Source: an uncultured Verrucomicrobiota bacterium (GTDB lineage Bacteria; Verrucomicrobiota; Verrucomicrobiia; Verrucomicrobiales; Verrucomicrobiaceae). From it: a DNA stretch of 64,000 nucleotides. Below the pieces are notes generated by a model that was given only the letters and a program-made list of their open reading frames with translations, was not told the origin of the DNA and did no database searches. The position numbers and the translations under genes were made by a program. This document shows positions 44,401 to 59,400 of the stretch, piece after piece (the stretch's first letter is position 1; every line of letters starts with the position of its first letter). The DNA lies in contig CAILZI010000045.1 of assembly GCA_903838675.1 (NCBI GenBank), positions 1 through 64,000 of the forward strand, given 5' to 3'.

Positions 44401-47400
44401 TTGATGTCGCTCGCGCTGCTCACGATGCGTGTGGCGTAGTCGACCGTGTTGTTCGAAGTGTATTGCAGCGTGCCACCACCGAAGATGATGGAGCCGCTCG
44501 TATTGATCGCACCAGCGCTGTTCACTTGGAGCACACCCGCATTGATCGTCGTCCCGCCCGTGTAGGTGTTGTTGCCCTGCATGATCAGGGTGCCTGCCGT
44601 GGTCTTCACCAGAGCGTCGCCACCATTGATTTCCTGCACATTCTGCAGAGTTCCCGACTTGAAGGAGAGCGTTCCAATCTTGGCCGCAAGGGTGCCGATG
44701 GCGTTGTTCCCCATGTCCAGCAGCGCACCATCCAAGGTGAGCGTGGTGGTCTGCGTCCCCGTCGTATTGGTGCGTGTGATGCCACCACTGAGAGTGATGA
44801 TGCCACCCGTCAGGTTGAGGGTGCTGATCGCAGTGTCTGCAGCATTGCCCACATTCGTCATGCTGATGGAGCCGATGTTGACGGTGCCAGCGCTGATGTT
44901 CAAGACAGCCGTTGCATTGCCTGAGGTGTTGGTGGCAGTCGAGTTGACGGCCATGTTCACGGTGCCGATCGTCACCGTGCCGCCACCCAAGTTGACCGTC
45001 GAACTTAAGACGGCTGCAGTGTCCGTACCGCTGCGGTTGGACATTGCCAGGGTCGTCACATCCAGCGTTCCAGTGTCAAAGGAGAACGTGGCCGTGGCAT
45101 TCCCGGCAACATTCATGGCGGAGCGCGCCGCCATCGTCAGCGTGCTCAGCAGCAGATTCGAGTTATGACCTGTGAAGTCAGCCACAGCCACAAACGCTGT
45201 GCCAGTAGCCGCATTGCTGCTGATCATGTTGAACGCGGCACGGCTAACACCGTCAAAGGCGCGAATCGTGACGGTGCCTGTTCCGGTGTTAAACTGCAGG
45301 GTGCCATTGCCACGGCCTGCGTTCGCGCTCGAGATATTGATCGTGTTGGCGTTGATCGCGTTGGAACCGGAGCCGAGCTTGAGAGTGCTTTGTCCATTGA
45401 TCACCGCTTCGGTGTCACCAATGCCCAGGGTGCCAGCGAAAATGGTGCTGTTGGTCGCGAGGGTCAGCGTCGATGCCCCAGAACCAGTTCCGCCATTGGT
45501 ATTGTTATCACCGACACGGAATGTGCCTCCGGATCCCAGGTTGGCCGTGAAGTTCGTCAGACTGCTCATGTTCACGATGGCGGAGTCCGCGTTCGTGGTT
45601 CCTGTGCCGCCGCCCACCTGGAAGGTGCCACTAGTGTTATTCACCACCATGCTGCCCGTGCCGGTGAAGTTCACATTGGTGATGTCAGTGGCGCTCGTGT
45701 TGGAACCAAAGGTGACTGCACCATTCACCGTCAAGGTCTTGCCGGAGCCGATGATCACATTGGCAGAAGCGCCCGTGACGTTGGTGGATGCAGTGAGGCT
45801 GCCAATCGTCTGATTTGAGGCGCTCAAATCAAACGTTGCGGCATTGGTTCCAGTCGTCGCCGCAGTGCCGATGGTGAGGGCATTGTTGGTCGGAAGTGCA
45901 TTGTCAACCGACGCCACGATGGATCCGGAAACGATAGTCGTCGCACCATTGTAGGTGTTGTTGCCTCCCAGGGTCAGCGAACCAAGGCCGACCTTGGTCA
46001 GCAGGAGACGGCTGCTGGTCTGAGCGAGAATGTTGTCGGTCATCACACCGCTGAAACTGCTGCTGAGATTCGTGGTCACATCCGTGGCCGACGTGCCGCC
46101 CACGATCAATATGCCCGTGGCGTTGTTTGCGGAGTTCGTGATGAAGCCACTGCCAGCAATCTGCTTGCTGGTCTGGGTGACACCCGCGAGGTCAAATCCG
46201 GCGCCTGCATTGATGGTTAGCAGACTGCTGTTCGCAATGGCATTGGCCACGCCAGCTTTCAAAATGCCGCCAGCGACCGTGAGGCCTGCTGTGGTGCCAG
46301 TGCCGCCAAAGGCTGCATCTGTCTGTGCCGTGCCGATGATCAGCGTACCAGCACCCGCTTTGGTGAGACCGGTGGCGGAGGTCACTGTGGTGGAGATCAG
46401 CGCATTGATTGTCAGTGTCTCAGCCGGGCTGGTCACAGTGATCTGGCGCACTGCCGCACCGAGATTCATTGCGCCAGTAAGCGTAACACCGTTGCCGGAG
46501 GTGACTCCACCAATGGTGAAGTCACCGGTGATGGTGGTTGGGTTCGCAATCGAGCGCACCGTGCCATCACTCATGAGAGTCGTGCCACCATCAATCTGCA
46601 ATGTGCCAGTGCCAACCGGGCCGCTCGTGATCGCACCTACCGTGGCAACACCAAGGATCAGGGTGCCTTGGTTAAGATCAAAGCCATTCGTGAAGGTATT
46701 GGCACCGCTCAGGGAGAGGGCACCCGCCCCAGTCTTGGTGATCATGCCACCACCGGTGCCGATCACCGCGCTGATCGATAGGCCGTCGGGCGACAAACCC
46801 GTGACATTGATTACAGGCGCTGCATTCGAAAGTGTGAGCAACGTGCCGGAAATGACCGGAGTCGTGGCCAGGGAATCATTGTTCGCAGTGATTGCCGCAG
46901 CCGCGCTCAGGGTAAGCGCCGTCGCAGTTGCAACGGTTGGGTTGGCTCCTGAACCCTGGTTGTTAAAGGTCAAGCTGGCGAGCGTGTTGCTCCCCACGAG
47001 TGTGAGTGTGCCGCCACCGTTGATGAAGATGTTCGAGGTGGTCGCAATTTGCTGCGCATTGGTGACCATCGTCACCGCGGTGTTTGTGCTGGAACTGCTG
47101 CCGTTGATCGTCAGATCGCCCGGGATGATAATCGAACCAACGCCGCCGTTCAATGTCAGCGTGCCTTGCTGGACAAAGGTTCCGCCCGTGTAGTCATTGT
47201 TCGCCGCCGTGGTGCTCTGGCCCAGGCCCAGTGTGCCGGCGCCGCTCTTCACCAGGTTGATGCTGCCAGTGATCTTGGTGTTGATGCTCGTGGTGTTCCC
47301 ATTCACATAAACATACAGGTCGGAACCAGCGCCGGTCAGCGTGGATGTCGCATCCGTGCCCGTGATCGTGACCGTGCTGTTGTTGTTCGTGATCATGCCC

Positions 47401-50400
47401 ACGCCCAGCGTCACTGCGGTCGCTGAGGCCAACGTGTACACTTGAGCCGTCGCTGTGCTGGCATTCAGCGCCATGCGCCAGGAGTAGGCAGAATGAGCTC
47501 CGGTGATGACTTCCGCAGTCGCACCATTGCTATCGTTCAGATTCTGCGCCGCATTGTTGGTCTGGAACGCCGTGGTGCTGCTGACGTCAAAAGCCGGGGC
47601 GGTGAAGCCCCCGTAGGTGTTACCCATCGCCACGACACCGAAGACGTCAGAGTAGGTGGCAAAGGTGGATCCGTCTGCAACTGCCCAGCCACCGATCAGT
47701 TTGTTCACCAGACTGGCGGACGTAAATGCCGTTCCATTGATCTGGTTGATGATGATGTTGCTGTTCACGCTGAGCCCCTGGCCGCCGAGTGTGTTGGACC
47801 CGGTGGAGTTGTTGGTGCTGAAGCCGTTGAAGGTGACCATGTTATGATTCGTGGTGCTGCGCACCAGATTGCCGATGGTTAGCTTCACCGTGCTGCCTTC
47901 ATTGATATACGGCAGGGTGTTGATGACGTTCTGACCCGTCGCCGAAGTCACTGAATTGAGTGTGACGACCGTATCCATCGAGCCTGCGCCGTTGATCGTG
48001 AGCACGCCTCCCGTCAATGTCACTGCATTGCTTGCCGCCACGCGTGTCGGAAGACCGCTGGATGGATTCAAGCCGAAATTATCCCAGTTCAAAGTGCCGT
48101 AGTCCACGGCAATACCTGCCGTGCTGGAGATGCTGCCGGAATCACGCAACTGCAAGACGCCGCCACGGATGATCGTCGCACCCGAGTAGGTGCTGGCGTT
48201 GGTCAGCAGTGTCGTGTTATTCCCTGCTCGGGTGAAGGCAATGGCTCCCGTGATCGCACCACTGAAGGTGCCGCCACCAGTCGAGGTAAGCGTGGCAGCA
48301 GCACCACTGTCGGTGATCGTACCACCTGCCCCCGGCAGCGCATTCACCGATTGGAGCGCGCCCACCGCCTGGCTGTGGCCCTTGAGATCCACCAGCGCAC
48401 CAGTGCCGTTGATGTTCAACGGCGTCACCGTCGCTGTCGTAACCCCCGCGACCACTGCGAGAGTGTTGTCAAAGCCTGAATTCAGGTTCAGCGTCCCGCC
48501 GTTCACCGTAGTGTTGCCACCGGTGTAGTAGGCAAGGTTGTTGAGGTTCAGCACGCCTCCGTCAGATTTCATCATGCCTCCCGTACCACCGACGCCAAAG
48601 GCCGAGTTGATCGTCAACGTGGCGCCCGTGACGACGTGAATGTTCGGCGTGGTGCCGGCCGTGGTGGCGGCAAAGCCACCCACATTGATCGTCGCATTAG
48701 TACCTGCCTGCACAAGCAGCGCTGTCGCGAGGGAGAGGTTCTGGGTCAGCAGGGTGCCCCCCGGACCATAGTTGCCGAAGGCCGTGGCGTTGAGCCCGGA
48801 AGAGATCGAACTCGTCCCACCGCTGAACGTCAGGGAGTTCGCAGGCGTATTGGTGAAGATCGTCTGCGCGCTGGCAACTCCGACGTTGCTCGTCGAGGTC
48901 CAGGACAGAACGGTGGCAGTGTTGGCGGTGGTGAGGTATTCACCTGCTGCCGCAGTGCCGTTCGATGCCGTGCCGAGCGCACGGTAGTTGTTCGTCACCG
49001 AATCCTTCACAAGGAAGCCCGTTCCCACTCCGCCGACGGTCGCATCCGCGAGCACATCCGAACGGATGGACATGGTGGACGTCCCATTGCCTGTGCCACC
49101 CTGGCTTCCAATGAGGCTTGGAGTGGTGATGATCAGATTGGCAACTCCGTTCGCACTCGCCGCACCTGTGATGCCGGTGAAAACTGCCGAACCCTGGCTG
49201 TTCAGACTGCCCAGTGTGGTGATCGTGAGGGTCAGCGGATTGTTTGCATTCGCATTCAGGTCGATGCGGCCTCCGCCATTGGTGATGTTGAATGTGGTGA
49301 TCGTTTCCGAAGTAGGAGTTGATGCGGTGCCGTTGCCAATGATTGAGAGCACGCCGCCATTCAAATTCAGTGTGCCCGCCGTACCCAGACCCAGACGGTT
49401 GGTCACGTTCGTGGTGCTGTTGTCGAGGGCCAGTGTGCCTCCGTTCTGCACCGTGAAGGTTCCCGCGAAGGCAGGTGTGGTGGTTCCAGTGTACCATGCC
49501 CCGCTGTTGTCAAAGGACAGCGTGCCACCGCTGACGGTGACAGCACCCGTTGATCCGCTGGCCGTAGTCTGCACACCCGTCATGTGCAGGGTGCCGGTGC
49601 CAATTTTCTGCAGTGCGACCACGTTCAGCGAGTTGTCGTTGTAGCGGTTGATCTGGCCGGAAAAGACCGTGCTGGTGTTGTCAAAACCCACGGCCAGCGT
49701 CGCTGCAGTAGTCGAGGAATTGAAGATCGTTCCGCCACCTGCCAATGACCCCCAAGAAGTGTTGAGACCCACAATGTCATAACGCGCACCCGTGCTGATC
49801 GTCAGCGCGGAGAAGCGCGAACCGGCGTTCACCACGCTCGTGCGGAGGCCCCCTTGGCTGATGGTCAGCGCACCCGTGAAGATTTCCTGAGAGTTCAGGT
49901 CCAGCACGCCCGCACCTAGCTTGGTAATGCCGCCGGAACTGCCGACGATGCCTCTGAGGAGGAGACCCCTTTGCAGCGGTGACACGTCCGTGGCGCCATT
50001 GACGTCAAACGATCCAACGTTGATCGTGTTGGCACTGCTGCCGAAATCCACACGCCCTTCAATAAGCGCGATCGATTGCACATTGGAATTGGCAATCACA
50101 AGCCCCGAGGAGCCGATGGTCAGAACACCGATGGAGCCAGCACCCGTCGCAGAAGCCGTCGAGTAAGTGTTGACGGTTGGATTGACGGCACCACCGCCGT
50201 TGTTATTCCAGACCAGGCCGGCAAGAGTGTTGTTGCCAAACAAATTCAGCGTATTGCCAGATCCGTTCATGGTAACAATGTTGCCCGAGTTGATCGAACC
50301 TGCCGCATTGAGTGTGACCGTAGCCCCGTTGATGATCAGACCGTTCGCAGGATTGGACGCAAGAGGAATGATGCCCGTGGTCGCTACGGTGAGCGTGCCC

Positions 50401-53400
50401 TGTTGCACCACAGTGCCACCGCCATAGGTGTTCGCACCGGCAATCGTGAGGCCGTTCACACCGCTCTTGTCAAGGGTTACGCCACTGCCGGTGATGATGC
50501 TGTTGATCACCTGCGGTCCGGCGCCCTGGGTGTAAACAAACAGCTCAGGCCCGCTGGTCGTGAGGTTGCCCTGGTTCACGGCACTGCCGATGGTCTGCGT
50601 GGCAGTGCTATAGAAGAGCAGACCGCCGCTCGTCAATGTGAGGGTCTTGCCAGCCGCAATGGCGATGGTGTTCGACGTCACGTTGCCCATGCGGAGGCTG
50701 TTGATCGTGGTGTCGTTTGTCACGTTGATCGTGCCAACCGCCGTGTTGATGTTGATGTTGTCGGTGATGCCGGCGGTATTGAGCGTGTTTACCGTTGAGC
50801 TGGGATTGGTGTAGGTCGCGAAGCCGGTCTGGCCGAGTGCGCCCACGCCCAGTCCAGGAATGTAGCTCGCCCAGTCACTGGTGTTGATAACAGCCCAGCC
50901 GCCAATGATGTTGTCGGTCAGACCACCACCCACGGTCGCCGTGGAGACTCCGTTGATCGTCGGGATCAGGATGCGGGCGCTGTCACCGATCAACCCGGCT
51001 GTGGTTGAGGTGAAGTTGATGGTGCCCTGCCCCGTTGCGCGGTTAAGGCTGGTCAGCGTAAGATCTGCCGAGCCCACCAATGGAGCCGTTGCGTTGACTG
51101 CCGGTGTGATGAAGGAGGTGCTTTGCACCAGTGTCACCGCACCCAGGGTCTCCGTGGAGGCAGTGTCGGTGCGTCCAGTGAAGTTAATCGTGCCGCCGCG
51201 CAGATTGATCGTTGCAGCATCATTGATGCGGTCCGTGGAGTCCAATTGGCCGGCATTGTTGTCCAGCGTGAGGGTGGCATAGTTGATGTCGATCTGCGTC
51301 GTGGCGGACAGGGCGCCAGCATCACGCAAAACCGTCACACCACCATTGATCAGCGTCGTGCCTGTGTAGGTCTGGTTGCTGTACACAGACCAGGTGTTCT
51401 GGCCAGCACGGGTAAAGTTGATGTTGCCAGAGATGACCCCGGACCAGGAACGCGCAGTGTTGTCCAGGTTCGTGATCAGGTTGGCCGTGGTGCTGCTCGA
51501 ATTGATGATCAAACCCAGCGCTCCCGCCGAGGGTTCCGCAACCGACGAATTGGTGAGGAGCCCCTGCACGAACTGCATCTTGCCGTTCATGTCGAGTGTG
51601 GCCCCCGGTCCGATGCGCAGGAAGGAGTTCTGCGTGATGGCGTTGTTCGTACCCAGCTGCAGCGTGCCCCCCAGGATGTTGGCGGTGCCTGTAAAGGAAA
51701 TGGCATTGGCCGTGGTGTTGCTGATGCCGACGTCGTTGGCTGGTGCGTTCAGCACCAGAGTTCCCGCATCGGCCTTCACAAAACCTGCCGAACCGCTCAC
51801 GGTGCTGTTCAGGTTCAGCACGGCATTGGCGTCCACATGGAAAATGGCCTGCACGGCGGCAAAGGCGAGAATCGGCACATTGATCGTGTCTGTCCCCGCA
51901 GAGCCACCATTGGTGACAGCAATGCCAGCCGCGGTCAATGTCAGCGCGGTGAGGCTGCTGCCGCCCACCGTCAGTCCCGTACCGCTGATCTTCAGGGCGT
52001 TCTTCGTGATGCTGGCCGTGATGCTGGCCGTCGTCGTGCCAGAATTGACAAGCTGGGTGTCCGTCGGCGCGGCAGTGTTGATGTTTGTCGCTGAGCCTGC
52101 TGTCGCATTGTAACCAGTGAACGCCTGAAGGCCGTTGGTGTTTGCCGAGACACCGTTGTTGTTGTAGCTGACAAAGTCAAAGCCTGCACCCGTGATGCCG
52201 CGGGCAAGAATGCCAGTGGTGGCCGGGACGGTAGTCGGTGCCGTCGTGAAGGTGATTTTGTTGTTCGCGGTGCCGACATTGGCGCCGGCCAGCGTGAAGC
52301 TGGTGTCAGCAGCCTGGGCAAAACTTCCGAAAACCACCGAAACCGCACCACCGCTGGTCTGGTTCAGGGTGATGGTGGCTGCGCCCACGGCCGTGGACAG
52401 CGCTGCAGTGCTCGTTTCCGAAGAACCTGCGCTGTTGCCGGTGTAGGTGAAGTTGCCGCCATTGAGGGTGACGGCCGAGTTGGCCAGGCGGTTGATCGTT
52501 GCGGTGCCACTGTCGTCAATAGCCAGAGTGCCTCCTGGGTTGGCGTTCAGGCCGCCAACTGCTGCTGAAGGTAGAGCGGCATTTCCTGCAAACTGGAAGG
52601 TGCCTGCATTAATCTGAAGCCCCAGACCGCTGCTGGAGCCAAAGGTGACCGTCGGAGACACTGTCATGCTGGTGGTGCCAGTTCCATATTTGTTCACCTG
52701 GAAGGGTGCAGCGTTGATGATCGCGCTGTTGAGGTTGATCGCCCCCGCTCCGTAGAAGGTAAGCTGTCGGTTGCCTGTATCATCAATGCCACCGGTGATG
52801 TTCAGAGTGGCACCCGCATTGGCACCCATGCCTGAGTCAAAGGTCGTGGAGATCAAACCGCTGTAAGTGTTGTTGCCAGACACGCTCTGCAAAGCACCAC
52901 CACTGCTCAGACCACTGCGCAAGGTCTCGTTGGCGACGTTGTTAAGGATCAGCGGGTTTGCAATTGTCACACCGCCATAAAGCTGCAGTGCAGCACCGAT
53001 CGCGCTGTTGACGACAATCTTGTTCGTGGCAAGGCCGGCCGCGTTGCTGTTGCTCAAGCGCACCGCGCCCGCGTTGATCGTGATGCCAGCCGTGGCGTTG
53101 GACCAGCCTGATCCACTGTTGTCTGCCGTGAGTTCCAGCACGCCATTGTCATTCTTGAAGATCGCATTGCTGGCGGCCTGGAGGTTGAACGCCGTGCTGA
53201 GCGTCAGGATGTTGCCAGCCGTGACTTCGAAGGCGTTGTTCGGCTGGTTCAGCGTGAACGTCCGGGCGGTGGTGAAGGTTCCAGTCGAACGGAAGCCCGC
53301 CGCAGTCGTGGCGTTGATGTTGAGGTTGATCACATTGCTGGAGTCGCCCAGCTGGGAGTCGCCGGAGACAGACACCACACCTTTGCGGATGTCGATCAGG

Positions 53401-56400
53401 GCTCCGCCACCACCGAAGTTGTTGGTCGCATTCGAAAGCACCAGAGTGCCTGCACCCGATTTCACAATGCCAAATGCTCCGGTGACCTGGCCGCTGAGGG
53501 TCAATCCCTGCACCACATTGGAGCCAGTGGCGTTGGCCACACTCAGGGTGGGAGTGCCACTGAAGGTGGTGGTGCCGGTGAACTCAAGGCCATAGCCGCT
53601 GGAGTTGGTCAGCGCCAGAGTGTTGGCACCGATGCTGAGCGTGCCCTCCTGGATGTTTTTGTTGAACGCTGTCAGGCCGCCACCGGAGTGGTTCACCGTC
53701 AGGGAAGTGTTGCCGGTGATCACATAAGCCGAGCCATCGACAAGAGTCTCCACAGTGCCGCGCAGGTTGCCGTCCATCGAAATGGTGACACCGCCGCTCA
53801 CCTGCAAGGTGCCGACGTAGCCACCCGGAGAATTGAGAATGCCGAGACCTGACTTGTTGATCACGTCTGTGGAAACCGAACCCGTGACGTTGCCAATGCT
53901 GACCGTCATCTGCGGTGCCGTCACCGTGACATTCCAGATGTTTGGCAGCGTCGTGTTGCCATTCAGCGTCAGGTTGTTGGTGCCGTTGAAAATGGTGGAG
54001 CCCGTGGTCACGCCGCCGACCGTGAGGGCCGGGTTAGCAAGGAAATTCACATTGTTGGCAATCACGCGGGCGGCAGACGCCACCAGGCTGGTGCCACTGG
54101 CCATGTTCAGCGTGCCCGTGCCGAGCGGACCGCTCGTCAAGGTCGCACCCAGCGTGCTTGGCGAACTGTCCGCACCAAGAATCAGCCCGCCGGAATTAAC
54201 AGTAACGCCACCAGTGAAGGTGCTTGCGCCACTGAGCTGCAGCATGCCTGCACCACCCTTCACGATGCCACCATTCTGGATCGTCGAAGTGATGTTCAGC
54301 CCTGCCTGCCAGGGTGCCACGTCGGTCCCGTTGACCAAGGTCGCACCCACATTGATGTTAAAATTGCTGTTGCCACCAAGATCCAGGGTGCCGCCGCTGA
54401 TGATCGCCGTCGTACCAGCGTTTGATGTCGTGGCGGCGATGCTGCCACTCACTGTCAGCGTGCCGGTCGGGTTCAAGGTCGGCGCCGTGCCGCCATCGTT
54501 GTTGAAGATCAGATTCGTGATGGTGTTCGCCACATTGGCCAGGGTCACGCTCGAACTGCCATTCATCGTCAGCGACTGAGTGCCGATGCTGCCACCGGCT
54601 GTCTGTGTCAGGCTGCCCGCGTTGACGGTGATGCCGCCAGTTCCCAGCGCGCCAGAGGCACCCAGAACGATGTTGCCCGCGTTGATCACCGTGCCACCTG
54701 AATAGGTGTTGAGAGCGTTCAGGTTGGTGATGCCTACACCAGCTGCTTCAACCTGACCTGAGCTCAGGATCAAACGCACCGCTCCTGTCAGACTGTTGTC
54801 AGCGATCACCGCACCAATCGTGACGGTACGGCTGGTGCCGCCATAGTTGGCATGCGTGAGGTAGAAGTCTGAGGCGCTGCCCACCGTGCCGCTGGTGAGC
54901 GTGCCGTTGGTGATGGAGAAATCGATGCTGTCCGTATACTGCCCAAACAGGATACCGCCTGCCGCCGAGCGCAGGGTGAACCCGCCCAAGTTGAGCACCG
55001 TGGCCGTGGTCTGTGAGGCAAACGTCAGCGTGTTGAGCACCGTATTGCCAGTGAGGGTGGTCGTGCCGGCAGTGGCGAAACGCAGGTTGTCCGAGGCCGA
55101 AATGCCTGGAACAAAGAGCGTGGCCGTGGCCGTCGCGAAGCCTGCCTGATTGAGTGCGCCCACACCGAGCACGGGCGAATAGGTGGCGTAGTCACGATCC
55201 ACAATGGCCCAGGCACCAATGATGTTGTTGACGAGTCCGCCGCCCGCTGTCGAGGTGGACGTTCCATTGATGTTGGTGAAGGTCACACGTGGGTTGCTGC
55301 CGATGAGGCCCATGCTGGCCAGATTGTTAAAGCGCAGGGTGGATGCACCATTCTGGGTGAGGGAGCCGAAGTTGAGGTCTGCAGACCCTGACACGCCAGG
55401 CGATAATCCTGCACCCGGAGAATTGAAGACATTGTTCAAGCCCTCGGATATCGTCAGATTGCCCAGAGTCTCGCTGGAAGCTGTCTGCGAACGGCCAGCG
55501 AAACTGATCGTACCGCCACGCATGGTGATGTTGGCGGAATCGTTGACGCGGTTCGAGTTGTCGTAGAGGCTGTTGTTGTTCAGCGTAAGCGTGCCGTAGT
55601 TGATGCCGATGGCCGTGGTGTTGGCCAGGGTGCCTGCATCAGACAGCGTCAGTGTGCCGCCAGTGATGAGTGTGCTGCCATTGTAGGTGTTTGCGTTGAC
55701 CAAGGTAAGGCCGTTGGCACCCGTCTTGTTCAAGTAAATCGTGCCCGTGATCTGGCCGCCATAGACGGAGTTGGCATTGGTCACCAAGGTGGCCTGGGCC
55801 CCAGAGTTGGTCACCACGCCTCCCAAAACATTGCTGCCTGCTGCAGACCCCTGGCTGGCAAGGTTTTGGATGAATTGCGCGCCATTCTTCAGGTCCACCG
55901 TACCACCCACGTTCACCGTGAGGTTGTTGTTAAACAGCAGCGTGTTTGTGGCGAGGGACTGCAGGTTAAGTGTGCCGGCGTTGACCGTGGTGGTGCCGCT
56001 CACATACTGTTGCTGACCAAAGGTCAGGGAACCCGTGAGATCTTTCGTCATGCCACCTGAGCCGAACAGACCTGCGGTGATCGTGAGGGATGTACCGGCC
56101 GCGACGTGGATGATGCCTTCATTTGCTGCAAAGGCCACCACCTGCATGTCCAGGCTGTTGTTTCCGGCCTGATTGAGGATGCCGCCGCTGGTAAGGGTCA
56201 GAGTCGTTGGATTGACCGCGGCAACCGAACTTACGGAAAGGCCGCCATTCAAGGTGATGGCGTTCAGGGTCTGGGATGTGGGGAGCGTGTTAGTCCCCGC
56301 AGCCGTGGCCAGGTAGGTGTCCGTGGCCAGCGTGCTGGAAATATCGGTCTGACTGGAATATCCGGCAAAGGCCTGCAGACCATTGGTATTCGTGGCCACT

Positions 56401-59400
56401 CCATTGGTGTTGTAGGTCCCGAATTCAACGCCGTTCATCGTGACACGCGCCAGCAAACCATTGGTGGCCGCGACCAGGCCGCCAACGAGTGTCGGCGCCG
56501 TGGTGAAGGTGATTTTGTTGTTCGCGGTGCCGTAGCCTGTGCCGCTGCTGATCACGTTCAGCGTGCCGCCCGCCCCGCCCGTGAGCGAGGTGAAGGTGAT
56601 CGTGCTGTTCTGAGGACCGGCACTGTTGTTCACGTTAAAAGTGTTGCCGCCGGAGTTGAAGGTAAACGCACCTGTCGAGACTTCCGAAGAAGCGGCCGTG
56701 CCGTTCACTTTGTAAACAAAGCTGCCGCCGCCATCGAGCGTCAGCGCGCGGTTGTTCAGGCGATTGGCCGTGGCCGTTCCCGTGTCATCCACCGTAAACG
56801 TACCGTTGCCATTGACGGTGATGAGCCCGGTCGGGCCTGTCTTGACGCCAGCCCCGCTGATGGTGAGCGTGCCGTTGCGGACATTGATCGTCGGAGTGAA
56901 GGTCGCTCCGGTATTGCCAGTGATATTGACGGTGGTGCCGGCACCGGCGCTGTTGCCAAGGACATTGAAAGAACTGAAGGTCGGCAGTGTCGCCTGAGTG
57001 AAGTTGACCGTGCCGCCGCCGACAAGACTCACCGAATTGACCGACGCCACGTTGTTCAGTATCAAAGTGGCACCCGTATCCGCGCCTACAATGAAAGATG
57101 CGCCGCTGACGTTTGTCACAAGGCCGCTCAAAGTATTCACGCCCAAAACGGACTCCAGAGCTCCCTGTGAATTGATCCCTGAAGTCACCTGGGTGACAGT
57201 GCCAGAGCCGAGGTTGATCACATTGGCAACAGTGATGCCACCCGACAACTGCAGCGCTCCAGACCCAATCTGGTTCGCAGTGGTGTTGGTAAGAATGGAA
57301 ATCGCGCTCGTGCCGAGGCCCGTGCCGTTCTGCAGCTGAATCGCACCACCATTGATCGTGGTGGCACCGCTCCAGCCCGTGTTGCTCACATTGATCAGCA
57401 ACGTGCCGTTGTCGTTCTTTTGCAGCGAGGCTGTTGCGCCTGCGCCCGCATTGAGATCAAAGGCGCTCGTCAAAGTCAGCGTGTTCCCCGCAGTAACTTC
57501 GATGGCTCGCGCATTGGCCGTGTTGGAGAGCTGGATGACGTGGCCAAGTGTGTAAGTGCCCGTCGCGCGGAAGGTGGCCGTCGTGGCGGTTGGATTCAGC
57601 TGGATCAGGTTGGCTGAATTGCCCAAATCCCCGTCCGCGCTGGCGGAAACCACGCCCTGGCCAATGTTGATGTTGCCGGTGAAGGTGTTGCCCGCATTGC
57701 TGAGAACCATGGTTCCTGCACCAGTCTTCAAGAAACCTGTGCCACTGAGAGCACCCGTGAGGTAGAGGCCTTGCGTGACATTGGAGTTGCTGGCTGCTGA
57801 GACGCTGAAGGTCGGTGTGCCGCTGAGCGCCACCGAATCCGACAGAGACAGACCGTAGCCGTTGCTGTTCGTCAGGGTGAGGCCAAGATTGAGGTTGTTC
57901 AGACTGCTCAGAGCAAAAATCTTGTTTGCCGCCTGATTGAGCGGCACCTGCTGACCGGCGCGCTGAATGGTGATGTTCGGCACCACGCCCGAGTCAAAGG
58001 TGACATTTCCCAAGGAGATGGTCTGCGCGTCGCCATAGCCGTCGCCATCATTGAAGATGGTGAGAGAGGCACCGCCTGCAACAAGACTGCTGACGGCAAA
58101 GTTGCCGGTATAACCAGTCGAGTTGAAGTTCAAGGTTCCCAGCCCGGTCCTGGTGATCGAAGTGATCGAGCCAATGTTGTTGATCGGACCCAGCAGGGAC
58201 ACGGTCAGGTTCGGATTCACGATGGAGGCGACAATCGTTGTCGCGGAACCAAAGGAAAGCGTGCCGTTCAATGTCATGGTCACCGCCGTGTTGCCGGTCG
58301 AATCAAACGCCTGCGTGCCGTTGGCAAAGACGATGTTGTTGCCCACGGTGCGGGCAGTGTTGTCCACCATCAGGGTGTTGCCGGCGGCGAGTGTCAGGGT
58401 GCCCGTGCCCACAGGGCCGTTCAGGAGCGGCCCGCCACCTGCGGTCCCAGAACTGCTGGCGCCAAGGATGATGCCACCGGTGGATCCAGTGGTGGTGACT
58501 CCACCAGCAAAGGTGTTGGCACCGGCGAGTTGCAGGAAACCGCCCCCCGATTTGGTAATGCTGGTGCTGGTGCCTGCACCGGAAAGGATGGAGCTGATGG
58601 TCAACCCGGAAAGAATCGAATCATACGTCTGTCCCGCCGTGGCCACAGCCCCCACGCTGATGGTGTTGACGCCGTTGCTCAGCACAATGGAACCCGCGCC
58701 GCTGACCGTGTTGGTAAAGGCCGCATTCGAAGTCGTGGCGCTGAAGGGAGTCGCACTGGTGATCGTTAGCACACCTGAACCGATGGCAAGCGTCGGGCCG
58801 TTGGTGCTGTCTCCACCATTGTTGTTCAAGTTGAAGCTGTTGAGCGTGTTGTTGCCCACCAACGTCAGGGTAGAGCGGCCATTGAGTGTGACGTTGCTGG
58901 TGGCGGCAATCTGGCCCTGATTGGTGATCATGGTCACGCTGACACCCGTGCCCTGCACACCACCGTTGATCGTGAGATCACCAGGGATCACGACGTTGGT
59001 GGTGCCGTTGGCCGTAGCTCCGCCATTAAGGTTCAAAATTCCCTGATCAACGACTGTTCCACCCGAGTAACTGTTGAAGTTGGTCAGCGTGAGCTGACCG
59101 GCTCCTGACTTGACCAAGGAGGTGAGGTTGCCCAGTCCGTTGTCCTGAATCGACGAATTGATGACAAATGCGGGCGTAAAGGTCAGCGCTGCAGATGCTG
59201 CCAGTGTGTTGCCGGTGCTCAGACCGATGGTGGCTCCGCTCACGGAGGTGACGAAGGTTCCTGCCGTCACCCCGGTTCCGCTCACCATCATCCCTGGGGT
59301 GATGGTCGTCGTGGCGGCCGTCAAGGTGATGGAAGTCTGGTTCGTCACGGCGGCGGCGGTCAGAGTGCCGGTGGCAGTCGTGGTGCTGGCGTTGTAAACA